From: Cytophagales bacterium
GTDB lineage: Bacteria > Bacteroidota > Bacteroidia > Cytophagales > Cyclobacteriaceae
Direction of reading: 5' to 3'
Length of the DNA stretch: 64,000 nucleotides
Assembly (NCBI GenBank): GCA_017303805.1
Contig: JAFLBQ010000002.1
Coordinates: 620,001 to 684,000, forward strand
Shown in pieces: positions 43,278 through 51,647 of this stretch (its first letter is position 1; every line of letters starts with the position of its first letter). A program made the position numbers and the translations under genes. The notes beneath the pieces are model-generated. The model ran no database searches, had not been told where the DNA came from, and saw nothing but the letters and a program-made list of their open reading frames with translations.

Positions 43278-44147
43278 GTGTTGAAACCCAAAAAGACTAT
43301 ATCGGAGCGGCTAACCAACAAATACCAGGTGGTAATTCGCAACGAAGAGAACCTGGCCGAAACCTCGAACATTGGGTTTACCTATGCCAAGGTGCTGGTA
43401 ATTTCTGTTTCGCTGTTTGTACTGTTGTTTGCCTTTAGCCTGTTCCTTTCTAAAACATTGCTTGCAAAATGGTTCGATCCGAAGCATGCACAAATGGTAG
43501 CCAATAAAAAACTGTACGAGCTGGCGCTTAAAGTAGATTCGTTGGCAGTAGAAGTGCAGCAGAAGGATTTGTTTATACAAAACTTTCAACGGGTGTTAAG
43601 TGGCGATACGGCCAGTGGCTTTACCGATCCGGCCGCTGCATTTTCAACGGGCAGCCGCCCGCTATCGGCAGTGGGCAACATAAAACTGGCACCTTCCGAT
43701 TCGCTCTTTCGAAAGGAGTTTGAGAAGAGTGAATTCTCGTTGGTTACGTTGGCAACCGGTAAGTACCGCGAATTGCAAGAGATGTTTTTCTTTACGCCCA
43801 TTACGGGTTTTGTATCCGATCATTATGATATTAAGAAAGGCCACTTTGGTGTGGATATAGTTGCCAAAACCAACGAGCCTGTAAAATGTGTGGCCGATGG
43901 TGTAGTGGTGTTAGCAAGTTGGACACAAGACTCGGGCCACGTAATTGCGGTGCAGCACCGCGGCAACCTGGTATCGGTTTATAAGCACAATGCAGGTTTA
44001 TTAAAAAAAGTTGGTAGTTTTGTAAATGCCGGTGATATTATCGCTATAGTTGGCAACAGTGGCGAGATGACCGATGGCCCCCATTTGCATTTTGAAATGT
44101 GGTACAATGGCAACTCGATTAACCCGGAAGATTTTGTAACGTTTTAA
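43278..44147 (+). CDS. M23 family peptidase (LytM-type), membrane-anchored
   Basis: The 289-residue protein has one membrane helix (about 36-60), then a periplasmic coiled coil (about 72-105). The C-terminal LytM domain has HxxxD (H189, D193 in HFGVDI) and HxH (H269, H271 in HLHFE) zinc ligands, so it looks active. Substrate is peptidoglycan peptide bridges. A bactofilin gene starts 12 bp downstream; M23 peptidase-bactofilin pairs are a known module for cell-shape control, the peptidase acting where the bactofilin scaffold assembles. Confidence 0.93.
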   Translation: MLKPKKTISERLTNKYQVVIRNEENLAETSNIGFTYAKVLVISVSLFVLLFAFSLFLSKTLLAKWFDPKHAQMVANKKLYELALKVDSLAVEVQQKDLFIQNFQRVLSGDTASGFTDPAAAFSTGSRPLSAVGNIKLAPSDSLFRKEFEKSEFSLVTLATGKYRELQEMFFFTPITGFVSDHYDIKKGHFGVDIVAKTNEPVKCVADGVVVLASWTQDSGHVIAVQHRGNLVSVYKHNAGLLKKVGSFVNAGDIIAIVGNSGEMTDGPHLHFEMWYNGNSINPEDFVTF

Positions 44148-44159
44148 AAACCACAAGCC

Positions 44160-44588
44160 ATGTTAACAACAAAAGAACAAAAACGCGCAGCAGACGAGAT
44201 CAGTAATTCCAGCAATGTAATTGGCAAAGGCACTGTGCTGGAAGGCAACATCGAAACGTATGGCAACATCCGTATCGAAGGCAAAGTGCTGGGCAGCATT
44301 AAATCGAAATCAAAAATAGCGCTGGGTCACTCCAGCCATATTGAAGGCAACATTATTGCGCAGAACGCTGATATTGAAGGCGAGGTAAAAGGCAAATTGG
44401 AAATCTCTGAGTTGCTGGTATTAAAAGCTACTGCAAAAATTCATGGCGATATTATTACCGGTAAGCTGGTGGTAGAGCCGGGGGCTGTGTTCAACGGTAG
44501 TTGCAAGATGGGCGCCATTATTAAAGACATAAAGATTGGCGAAAGCAACGGAATGCATGCGTTGCGTTCGGAAGCACAAGCCAATTAA
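44160..44588 (+). CDS. Bactofilin (polymer-forming cytoskeletal protein)
   Basis: The 142-residue protein has the bactofilin right-handed beta-helix with repeating strands: SNVIGKGTVLEGNIETYGNI, RIEGKVLGSIKSKSKIALG, AQNADIEGEVKGKLEI, GKLVVEPGAVFNGSCKMG. It polymerises without nucleotide, usually on the inner membrane, and recruits cell-wall enzymes. It is co-transcribed with the M23 peptidase and closed by a terminator. Confidence 0.93.
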   Translation: MLTTKEQKRAADEISNSSNVIGKGTVLEGNIETYGNIRIEGKVLGSIKSKSKIALGHSSHIEGNIIAQNADIEGEVKGKLEISELLVLKATAKIHGDIITGKLVVEPGAVFNGSCKMGAIIKDIKIGESNGMHALRSEAQAN

Positions 44589-44606
44589 GAAGAATATCAC
44601 TCAAGT

Positions 44607-44643
44607 AAGCCACATTTCTGCGCACCAGATTTGTGGCTTTTTT
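44607..44643 (+). terminator. Terminator of the M23-bactofilin operon
   Basis: AAGCCACA (44607-44614) and TGTGGCTT (44632-44639) form an 8-bp stem with six T at its 3' end. It separates the bactofilin from the ATP synthase genes. Confidence 0.8.
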
Positions 44644-44656
44644 GTTAGCATACGTA

Positions 44657-44866
44657 ATGGAGAAGGAAGATAAACCAGCCAACACCTTTCTAAAGTACAG
44701 CGGCCTGGGCCTGCAAATGCTGGTAACTATTGGTGTGGGTGCCTGGCTGGGGCATGCCCTCGATCAATATCTTGAACTTACGTTTCCTGTGTTTCTACTC
44801 ACGTTTGTGTTTGTGCTTTTTGGTGGCGTAATGTATCAATTGTATCGCACGCTGAACAAAGAATGA
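44657..44866 (+). CDS. AtpZ/AtpI-like small membrane protein
   Basis: The 69-residue protein has two membrane helices (TFLKYSGLGLQMLVTIGVGA, then FPVFLLTFVFVLFGGVMYQL). Its position ahead of atpB fits AtpI/AtpZ, an assembly or Mg2+/Ca2+ related accessory protein of F-type ATP synthase. I start at MEKEDKPANTF (44657); an upstream GTG in frame lies in the terminator stem. Its stop overlaps the next start by 4 bp (ATGA), so they are translationally coupled. Confidence 0.8.
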   Translation: MEKEDKPANTFLKYSGLGLQMLVTIGVGAWLGHALDQYLELTFPVFLLTFVFVLFGGVMYQLYRTLNKE

Positions 44867-45243
44867 AGTTCCGCTACTTAATACTAATGCTGTTGGTTTT
44901 TGCCGGCTTGTTTGGCGCAGGCTGGTTGGGTAACTCATGGGCCTGGTGGACTTTACCCAATGGGTGGATTCTAGTATTGATTTTTCTGTTGATAGCCATG
45001 CTTGTAGTTGGTCTTAACTTATTGCGCATAAGAAAAAACCAGCCACAGGTTTTTGTTCAATTCTATTTGCTATCAATTGCTGTTAAAATGGTGGCGGGGC
45101 TGGCATTTATTTTTTTTCTGATTTGGGATAACCCGGCTGAAGCCGCCCCGCTTGCTGCATTATTTATGGTGGGGTATATTTTGTTTACCGGTGCGGAGGT
45201 GTTGTTCCTGTTGCCAAAAAATCCTGATCGGCAAGACCTTTAG
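44863..45243 (+). CDS. Four-helix membrane protein of the ATP synthase operon (AtpI-like)
   Basis: The 126-residue protein has four membrane helices (about 5-23, 33-54, 67-86, 95-116) and ends KNPDRQDL. It overlaps the AtpZ-like gene by 4 bp and lies 87 bp ahead of atpB. It resembles ATP synthase I proteins in size and layout but I cannot assign it firmly. It may help assemble the c-ring. Confidence 0.68.
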   Translation: MKFRYLILMLLVFAGLFGAGWLGNSWAWWTLPNGWILVLIFLLIAMLVVGLNLLRIRKNQPQVFVQFYLLSIAVKMVAGLAFIFFLIWDNPAEAAPLAALFMVGYILFTGAEVLFLLPKNPDRQDL

Positions 45244-45290
45244 CAACCCCAAAATTCAAGCAAAACATTTTTTTCAGAACCTATAATTGA

Positions 45291-45298
45291 TACTTTTG
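45291..45298 (+). promoter_or_regulatory. Putative promoter of atpB operon
   Basis: TACTTTTG is a perfect TAnnTTTG -7 box, 32 nt before the atpB ATG. A T-run about 17 nt upstream may serve as the -33 element. Confidence 0.55.
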
Positions 45299-45330
45299 CA
45301 GTCCAAATAAAAGCCTCCGTTCCGACTGCG

Positions 45331-46359
45331 ATGAAAAAGCCGTTTTTTGCCACAAAATCAACGTTTTTCGCCCTTATTCTTATCGCTTTAGCCAGCTTTT
45401 TTTCACCGGTTTTCGCTTCGGACGAAGCCGGCCATGCTGCCGAACCTTTCAACGCCAGTGAAGTAATTCTGCACCACGTAATGGACGACCACCAATGGCA
45501 CTTTGCCGATTGGTTGGTGCTGCCCCTGCCGGTAATTGTGTACTCTTCCGAAAAAGGTTTGGAGATATTTTCTTCCAGCCGGTTTTATGACGACCATCAT
45601 AATGCCGTTGAGTACAATGGCTATAAACTCGAACATAACCACATTACACTGGCCGATTCAGGTAAAGCCGTACTGGATTTGTCCATTACCAAAAATGTAG
45701 CCATGTTGTTTATCAATGCTGCGTTGTTGCTGTTTGTATTTACATCAGTAGCAAAAGGCTTCAAGAAAAATCACGGCAAGGCGCCTTCGGGCTTGCAATC
45801 ATTTTTTGAACCCATCATTTTGTTTGTACGCGATGAGATTGTGAAGCCCAACATCGGCCATCATTACGAGCGCTTTATGCCGTACATGTTAACATTGTTT
45901 TTCTTTATCCTCTTCGGAAATTTATTGGGCTTGTTGCCGGGCGCTGGTAACCTTACCGGGAACATTGCGGTAACCATGACGTTAGCTGTGTTCACCTTTT
46001 TGATTACAAACTTCAATGGAAATAAAGGTTATTGGGGCCACATCTTCTGGACACCCGGTGTACCACTGCCATTGCGTATTGTAATTCTTCCGGTTGAGAT
46101 AATCGGAATTTTTACCAAGCCCTTCTCGTTGATGATTCGTTTGTTTGTAGCGATTACAGCCGGGCACATTGTGTTGCTGAGTTTGATTTGTCTGGCTTTC
46201 ATTTTTGGAAGTTATGCGGTGGGCGTAGGCTCATCACTAATTGTATTGTTTATTAACCTGATTGAGTTATTGGTTGCCGGTATTCAGGCCTATGTGTTCA
46301 CGATGTTCTCATCGATGTACATAGGTATGGCTGTTGCCGACCACGGACACGATCATTAA
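45331..46359 (+). CDS. atpB: ATP synthase F0 subunit a
   Basis: This 342-residue inner-membrane protein forms the proton half-channels. It has a signal-like leader (MKKPFFATKSTFFALILIAL) and a long periplasmic N-terminal extension seen in Bacteroidota, with His-rich segments (HHVMDDHQWHFADW). The membrane domain contains the essential Arg270 in FSLMIRLFVAITAGH. In many homologues an Asn follows at +3 (RLxxN); here the sequence reads RLFVA, so the usual Asn is Ala. The C-terminal helices end at GIQAYVFTMFSSMYIGMA. Confidence 0.95.
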   Translation: MKKPFFATKSTFFALILIALASFFSPVFASDEAGHAAEPFNASEVILHHVMDDHQWHFADWLVLPLPVIVYSSEKGLEIFSSSRFYDDHHNAVEYNGYKLEHNHITLADSGKAVLDLSITKNVAMLFINAALLLFVFTSVAKGFKKNHGKAPSGLQSFFEPIILFVRDEIVKPNIGHHYERFMPYMLTLFFFILFGNLLGLLPGAGNLTGNIAVTMTLAVFTFLITNFNGNKGYWGHIFWTPGVPLPLRIVILPVEIIGIFTKPFSLMIRLFVAITAGHIVLLSLICLAFIFGSYAVGVGSSLIVLFINLIELLVAGIQAYVFTMFSSMYIGMAVADHGHDH

Positions 46360-46376
46360 AATAGCTTTAAAGAAAT

Positions 46377-46394
46377 CCCCGATAGTAATCGGGG
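46377..46394 (+). other. Hairpin between atpB and atpE
   Basis: CCCCGAT (46377-46383) and ATCGGGG (46388-46394) form a perfect 7-bp stem with an AGTA loop. The 3' side has only a short TGTGTTT tract, so it may be an RNA-processing or stabilising element rather than a full terminator. The same stem sequence recurs after atpE. Confidence 0.75.
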
Positions 46395-46408
46395 TGTGTT
46401 TAACTTAA

Positions 46409-46666
<258 letters not shown>

Positions 46667-46675
46667 ACAGTTAAA

Positions 46676-46711
46676 GACTTGCCCCGATACTGGATCGGGG
46701 CAGTCTTTTTT
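46676..46711 (+). terminator. Terminator-like hairpin between atpE and atpF
   Basis: GACTTGCCCCGAT pairs with ATCGGGGCAGTC (one bulged T), followed by six T. It has all parts of an intrinsic terminator yet lies inside the operon. It probably attenuates transcription into atpF so that more atpE message is made. Confidence 0.8.
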
Positions 46712-46756
46712 GATTTTCCAAATTTGCACAACACAGTTTAGGTAAAACAAAGAACT

Positions 46757-47251
46757 ATGGATTTACTAACCCCCGGCCCCGGCCTCATTATCTGGCAAGC
46801 GTTTATCTTCTTGCTGTTGATTATTTTACTTGCCAAGCTTGCCTGGAAACCGATTCTGGGTTCGCTTAAGGAACGTGAGCAATCTATTCAACATGCGTTG
46901 GATGCTGCCGAGCAAGCCAAAAAAGAAATGGCTAACCTGAAAGCTGAAAATGAAAGCCTTTTGCGCGAAGCCCGTGAAGAACGCGATAAGATTTTAAAAA
47001 CAGCCCGCGAAGCGGCTAACCGCCTACACGATGAGGCGCAGGCCGATGCCAAGAAAAATGCCGATAAGATTATTGAAGATGCCAAGGCAATAATCCAGAC
47101 TGAAAAGAATGCCGCGTTGCGCGATGTAAAAGCACAGGTAGCTGCCTTCTCGCTGGAAGTTGCTGAGAAACTGATTAAGAAAAACCTGGCCGATGACAAA
47201 GCGCAGAAAGAGCTGGCCGAAACCTACATCAAAGAACTTAAGCTGAACTAA
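46757..47251 (+). CDS. atpF: ATP synthase F0 subunit b
   Basis: The 164-residue protein has one N-terminal membrane helix (GLIIWQAFIFLLLIILLAKL). A long charged amphipathic helix follows (residues ~30-150) and forms the peripheral stalk with the delta subunit. The start MDLLTPGPG is usual for Bacteroidota. It lies 45 bp past the terminator-like hairpin and 4 bp before atpH. Confidence 0.95.
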   Translation: MDLLTPGPGLIIWQAFIFLLLIILLAKLAWKPILGSLKEREQSIQHALDAAEQAKKEMANLKAENESLLREAREERDKILKTAREAANRLHDEAQADAKKNADKIIEDAKAIIQTEKNAALRDVKAQVAAFSLEVAEKLIKKNLADDKAQKELAETYIKELKLN

Positions 47252-47255
47252 TCCG

Positions 47256-47816
47256 ATGGCCGATTCCCGCGTTGCCTCCCGATATGTAAAATCACTGCTT
47301 AGCCTGGCCGTGCAGCAAAATGCATTGGAGCCTGTGCATCAGGATATGCAACTCTTTGCCCAGGTGTGCCGCAACAGCCGCGACTTTGTGCTGATGCTAA
47401 AGAGCCCCATTATTCGCCACGAAAAAAAGCGCGCAGTGTTGGAGACGTTGTTCAAAGGCAAAGTGCACCCGCTTACCATGGGGATAATCGACATCCTGAC
47501 AAAGAAAAACCGAGAGCCGTTATTACCCGCTATTGCCAGCGAGTTTCATGTTGCGTACAACGATTACAAAGGTATCGGCAAAGCAACAGTTACTTCAACG
47601 CAGCCGCTCGATGCCAAATTGCGCAGCGAAATTGAGTTGCTTGTAAAAGAACTGAGTCATAAAAAAGAAGTTGAACTGGAAGAGAAAGTAGATAAAGACT
47701 TGATTGGTGGTTTTGTGTTGAACGTGGGCGACCGCCAGATTGATGCTTCTATTAAAAGTAAACTCAAGGCGTTGAAACTGAAGTTCAGTGAGAACCCCTT
47801 CGTAAAAGAATTTTGA
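47256..47816 (+). CDS. atpH: ATP synthase F1 subunit delta
   Basis: The 186-residue protein joins F1 to the peripheral stalk. Typical segments are SRVASRYVKSLLSLAVQQN at the N-terminus and the C-terminal motif DLIGGFVLNVGDRQIDASIK. Length is normal. An 84-bp gap with a palindromic repeat separates it from atpA. Confidence 0.95.
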   Translation: MADSRVASRYVKSLLSLAVQQNALEPVHQDMQLFAQVCRNSRDFVLMLKSPIIRHEKKRAVLETLFKGKVHPLTMGIIDILTKKNREPLLPAIASEFHVAYNDYKGIGKATVTSTQPLDAKLRSEIELLVKELSHKKEVELEEKVDKDLIGGFVLNVGDRQIDASIKSKLKALKLKFSENPFVKEF

Positions 47817-47817
47817 C

Positions 47818-47858
47818 CTCATATTCCCCTCTCCTGTGGAGAGGGGTTAGGGGTGAGG
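47818..47858. repeat. Palindromic repeat element between atpH and atpA
   Basis: CCCCTCTCC (47826-47834) pairs perfectly with GGAGAGGGG (47838-47846) around a TGT loop. It is followed by TTAGGGGTGAGG, which can also pair with the leading CCTCA...CCCCT. From memory, very similar CCCCTCTCC...GGAGAGGGG...AGGGGTGAGG units are widespread in Bacteroidota intergenic DNA. No T-run follows, so read-through into atpA is expected. Confidence 0.75.
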
Positions 47859-47900
47859 CTGAAAAGAAAGTATTAGTAAGAAATTTTGAATTAAAAGTAT

Positions 47901-49475
47901 ATGGCAGAAATCAGACCCGAAGAAATCTCAGCAATCTTGCGCGAACAACTTTCGCAATCGCGCACCGCTACCGAACTACAAGAAGTAGGTACCGTACTTA
48001 CCATTGGCGATGGGGTTGCCCGTATTTACGGATTAACCAAAGCGCAGGCTGGTGAGTTGGTTGAATTTGAGAACGGCTTAAAAGCGCTGGTGCTTAACCT
48101 GGAAGAAGACAACGTGGGTGCCGTGTTGCTGGGCGATGGCAAAGGCATTAAAGAAGGTGCAACCGTAAAACGTACCGGTCAAATCGCTTCAATCAAAGCG
48201 GGCGATGGGTTGTTGGGCCGGGTTGTTAATACGCTTGCTCAACCTATCGATGGCAAAGGTCCGGTGGAGGGCCAGCTATATGAAATGCCTTTGGAGCGTA
48301 AAGCTCCGGGTGTAATCTACCGCCAGCCGGTAAACGAACCATTGCAAACCGGTATCAAAGCCATTGATGCAATGATTCCTATTGGCCGTGGCCAACGCGA
48401 GTTGATCATTGGCGATCGTCAAACCGGTAAAACTGCGGTTGCGATAGATACCATTATCAACCAGAAAGAGTTCTACGAAAAGGGCGAACCTGTTTACTGT
48501 ATTTATGTAGCCGTTGGTCAGAAGGCTTCTACGGTAGCAAGCGTAGCCGCTACGTTAGAAAAAGCAGGTGCACTAAAATACACAGTGATTGTTTCAGCTT
48601 CGGCTTCCGATCCGGCTCCGATGCAATTCTTCGCACCATTTACCGGTGCCGCTATTGGCGAGTTCTTCCGTGATACCGGCCGCCCGGCATTGGTAATTTA
48701 CGATGACCTTTCCAAGCAGGCTGTTGCTTACCGCGAAGTGTCGTTGTTGTTGCGCAGACCCCCCGGACGCGAAGCGTATCCTGGCGATGTATTCTACTTA
48801 CACTCACGCTTATTAGAACGTGCCGCCAAAATCATTAACAACGATGGTATTGCGGCTAATATGAACGATCTACCTGCTTCTTTAAAAGGAGTTGTAAAGG
48901 GTGGAGGTTCCTTAACGGCTCTTCCTATTATCGAAACTCAGGCGAATGACGTTTCGGCCTACATTCCGACTAACGTTATTTCCATTACCGATGGTCAGAT
49001 CTTCCTTGAAACTAACTTGTTTAACTCGGGTATTCGCCCTGCTATTAACGTGGGTATTTCGGTATCGCGCGTGGGGGGTAATGCGCAGATCAAATCCATG
49101 AAGAAAGTTGCCGGTACTTTAAAGTTGGATCAGGCTCAGTTCCGTGAATTGGAAGCGTTTGCCAAGTTTGGTTCCGATCTTGATGCGGCTACGAAATTGA
49201 CCATTGAACGGGGCCGCAGAAATACAGAGGTATTGAAGCAGCCACAATATGCACCGGTACCTGTTGAAGAACAGGTGGCAATGATCCTTGCTTCTACCCG
49301 CGGGTATATCGACCGGGTGCCTGTTAACAAAGTAAAAGAATTCGAAAAGGAATTTATTGAACTGTTACGTGCACAGAACAAACAAACATTGGAAAATTTC
49401 CGTGCCGGAAAATTTGATGATGCCGATGTGGATTTGATTAAGAAAGTAGCAACAGAGCTGGCTTCTAAATATTAA
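47901..49475 (+). CDS. atpA: ATP synthase F1 subunit alpha
   Basis: The 524-residue non-catalytic nucleotide-binding subunit has the P-loop [13 protein letters not shown], the DELSEEDsD-type N-terminal domain start ([14 protein letters not shown]), [16 protein letters not shown], and the signature segment [14 protein letters not shown] near the C-terminal domain. Length is slightly above the E. coli protein (513). The beta and epsilon genes do not follow the operon in this window. Confidence 0.97.
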   Translation: MAEIRPEEISAILREQLSQSRTATELQEVGTVLTIGDGVARIYGLTKAQAGELVEFENGLKALVLNLEEDNVGAVLLGDGKGIKEGATVKRTGQIASIKAGDGLLGRVVNTLAQPIDGKGPVEGQLYEMPLERKAPGVIYRQPVNEPLQTGIKAIDAMIPIGRGQRELIIGDRQTGKTAVAIDTIINQKEFYEKGEPVYCIYVAVGQKASTVASVAATLEKAGALKYTVIVSASASDPAPMQFFAPFTGAAIGEFFRDTGRPALVIYDDLSKQAVAYREVSLLLRRPPGREAYPGDVFYLHSRLLERAAKIINNDGIAANMNDLPASLKGVVKGGGSLTALPIIETQANDVSAYIPTNVISITDGQIFLETNLFNSGIRPAINVGISVSRVGGNAQIKSMKKVAGTLKLDQAQFRELEAFAKFGSDLDAATKLTIERGRRNTEVLKQPQYAPVPVEEQVAMILASTRGYIDRVPVNKVKEFEKEFIELLRAQNKQTLENFRAGKFDDADVDLIKKVATELASKY

Positions 49476-49492
49476 TTCAAAATTTAAAATTC
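49475..49492. repeat. 18-nt AT-rich sequence shared with 59521-59538
   Basis: ATTCAAAATTTAAAATTC lies directly after atpA. Its exact reverse complement occurs at 59521-59538. Both sites are intergenic. Confidence 0.7.
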
Positions 49493-49525
49493 GGAATGGA
49501 GATTCTGAATCTTGAATAAAAGTAT

Positions 49526-50407
49526 ATGCCAAGTTTAAAGGAAGTTAAGAGCAGGATAACCTCAGTAATCTCTACGCAGCAGATTACCAAAGCCATGAAA
49601 ATGGTGGCAGCTGCCAAGTTGAGAAAGTCGCAGGATCGCATTACGCAGATGCGGCCGTATGCACAAAAGCTTACGGGGTTATTCCAGAATCTTTCGGCTG
49701 CCGGCCAGGATGAGCAAGCCTGGTATAGCGTACAGCGGCCGGTAGAAAAAGTATTGCTGGTGGTAATCAGTTCCGACAGAGGTTTGTGTGGTTCCTTCAA
49801 CAGCACCGTAATTAAGGCGGTAGCTAAGTTGGCAGCAGAAAAGTACCAGGAGCAAACAGCCAAGGGTAACGTAACTATCCTTCCGCTGGGTAAAAAGGCT
49901 TTTGAGTTTTTTAGCAAGCGCGGCTATAAAATGGATAGCAGCTTTTGGAATATTTTCCAGGGTTTATCGTACGAAGGCGTAGCGCGGGTGGGCGAGTTTT
50001 TGATGGAAGAGTTTAAGGCCGGCAGGTACGATAAAATTGAAATCGTGTACAACGAATTTAAAAACGTTGCCACTCAGATTTTGCGCACCGAACAATTTTT
50101 GCCGGTAGTGCCCGTAGCCAAAGAAACCACCCAGCGAACAGAAGTAGATTACATCTACATGCCCAACCAGGAAGAGATTGTTACCGGGTTGGTGCCCAAG
50201 GCATTGAAAATTCAATTGTATAAAGCTGTGCTGGACTCTAACGCAGCCGAGAATGGCGCCCGGATGACGGCCATGGATAAAGCCACCGACAATGCGGGCG
50301 AGTTGCTGAAAGATTTAAAACTTACGTACAACCGCACACGCCAGGCGGCAATCACCAAAGAGATTTTGGAAATTGTGGCCGGTGCCGAAGCGTTGAAGGC
50401 TTCGTAA
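49526..50407 (+). CDS. atpG: ATP synthase F1 subunit gamma
   Basis: The 293-residue central-stalk subunit has the N-terminal coiled-coil start MPSLKEVKSRITSVISTQQI followed by TKAMKMVAAAKLRKSQ. The Rossmann-like middle has VISSDRGLCGSFNS. The C-terminal helix includes ENGARMTAMDKATDNAGELL and NRTRQAAITKEILEIVAGAE. It is the last gene of this operon, with a strong terminator 25 bp downstream. Confidence 0.96.
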   Translation: MPSLKEVKSRITSVISTQQITKAMKMVAAAKLRKSQDRITQMRPYAQKLTGLFQNLSAAGQDEQAWYSVQRPVEKVLLVVISSDRGLCGSFNSTVIKAVAKLAAEKYQEQTAKGNVTILPLGKKAFEFFSKRGYKMDSSFWNIFQGLSYEGVARVGEFLMEEFKAGRYDKIEIVYNEFKNVATQILRTEQFLPVVPVAKETTQRTEVDYIYMPNQEEIVTGLVPKALKIQLYKAVLDSNAAENGARMTAMDKATDNAGELLKDLKLTYNRTRQAAITKEILEIVAGAEALKAS

Positions 50408-50431
50408 AACAACAATCGGCCTGGAAACAGA

Positions 50432-50463
50432 AAGCCCGTGGCAATGGCCGCGGGCTTTTTTTA
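50432..50463 (+). terminator. Terminator of the ATP synthase operon
   Basis: An 11-bp stem AAGCCCGTGGC / GCCGCGGGCTT (one G-U pair) with an AATG loop is followed by seven or more T. Confidence 0.92.
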
Positions 50464-50472
50464 TTTTTACCC

Positions 50473-51264
50473 ATGCAGCGCCTGTACCGGATCGTTAACC
50501 TGCTGAGCATCGATGTGGCCGTTGGTGCAATACTCACTTCGTTATTCTTTGCACGGCTGATGCACACACCGGTGCGCGTGTATGGGTTGGCAGCCCTTGG
50601 GCTAACCGTTTGGATTATCTACACGGCCGACCGGTTAATCGATGTGCAGCACCTTCAAAAACCAGCCACCAGCAATCGCCACCGGTTTCATCAACAACAT
50701 GCGGTTGGGTTATGGATGGCTGTTGCGTTTGCATTGGTAGTAGTGTGCGGGCTCGTTGCTTTTGTTTATCAACCCATTCGCATGCGGGGCTTCCTGCTCG
50801 CGCCTTTCATTTGCCTGTACCTCTTGTTTCAAAAGCGGCTTCCTGTTAAGGAATTTGCCGTAGCACTTTTTTATACCATTGGCATAGTACTACCGGCCTT
50901 GCCCGAACGATGGGAATTGCTTCTGCCTGGTACTGTATGGATTGTTCAACTCTTTCTGGTTGCGTTGGCCAACATAGTATTGTTTGCCTGGTTCGAGTTG
51001 GATCTGGATTTTAAAATGGGGCAGGCATCGCTTGCTACACGCATAGGCAACAGCGCGGTGCGCAGGTTATTAAGTACGCTATTAGCTGTTGGATTGGTAC
51101 TGAGTTTTATAGTTGCCTTCTTCTATTCTGCCGGTTGGGTTTTTACTGCCATGTGGTTGGGCTTAATCGGCCTGTTTACATTCCGTTCGTATTTTGCAAA
51201 GCACGAACGCTACCGCCTGTGGGGCGATGCCATCTTTTATCTGCCCTTAATCGGTTTGCTATGA
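50473..51264 (+). CDS. Polytopic membrane protein, UbiA prenyltransferase-like
   Basis: The 263-residue protein has about eight membrane helices. The segment WIIYTADRLIDVQ near residue 50 resembles the first Asp-rich motif of UbiA-type prenyltransferases, and FELDLDFKMGQASLATRIG matches the second Asp region followed by the common SLATRLG stretch. It may be a divergent member acting on a lipid or quinone, but both motifs are imperfect. Its stop overlaps the start of the small methyltransferase-like gene by 4 bp, so the two are coupled. Confidence 0.65.
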   Translation: MQRLYRIVNLLSIDVAVGAILTSLFFARLMHTPVRVYGLAALGLTVWIIYTADRLIDVQHLQKPATSNRHRFHQQHAVGLWMAVAFALVVVCGLVAFVYQPIRMRGFLLAPFICLYLLFQKRLPVKEFAVALFYTIGIVLPALPERWELLLPGTVWIVQLFLVALANIVLFAWFELDLDFKMGQASLATRIGNSAVRRLLSTLLAVGLVLSFIVAFFYSAGWVFTAMWLGLIGLFTFRSYFAKHERYRLWGDAIFYLPLIGLL

Positions 51265-51578
51265 ATGGTTATAACCGGCTTGCACCTTTTTACGATCGCC
51301 TCGCTACCGTATTTGTTGGTAAGCAACTACAACAGGCTCAGCTTGCACTACTGCCTTACCTGCAGCAGAAACGCAAGCTGTTAATTCTGGGTGGAGGAAC
51401 CGGATGGATTTTATCGCACATTTTTAAAATAAACCCGACCCTTGAGATTGATTATGTGGACAGCGCTGCACAAATGATAGCCCGCGCGCGCCAGCGAGCA
51501 GGGTTGTTACCGGTAGAAAGCAAAAGTACCCGCAGTCGGTTTATCCGCACGGTAGCCTTTCAGTTTAAGATAAAGTGA
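51261..51578 (+). pseudogene. SAM-dependent methyltransferase with internal deletion
   Basis: The 105-residue product begins as a class I methyltransferase: MNGYNRLAPFYDRLATVFVG, then the SAM-binding loop LLILGGGTGWILSHIF and IDYVDSAAQMIARARQ. Directly after motif II the text switches to AGLLPVESKSTRSRFIRTVA and stops. Family members have about 200 residues; the central strands and catalytic region are absent, while the tail looks like a genuine methyltransferase C-terminus. I read this as an in-frame internal deletion of roughly 90-100 codons. A short functional protein cannot be excluded. It is translationally coupled to the UbiA-like gene. Confidence 0.6.
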
Positions 51579-51647
51579 ATCTTACGCAACTCTTACCTGC
51601 CCCCCTTGTAATTACCAAAAAGTATTTATATTGTCGTTTCGCTTAGT

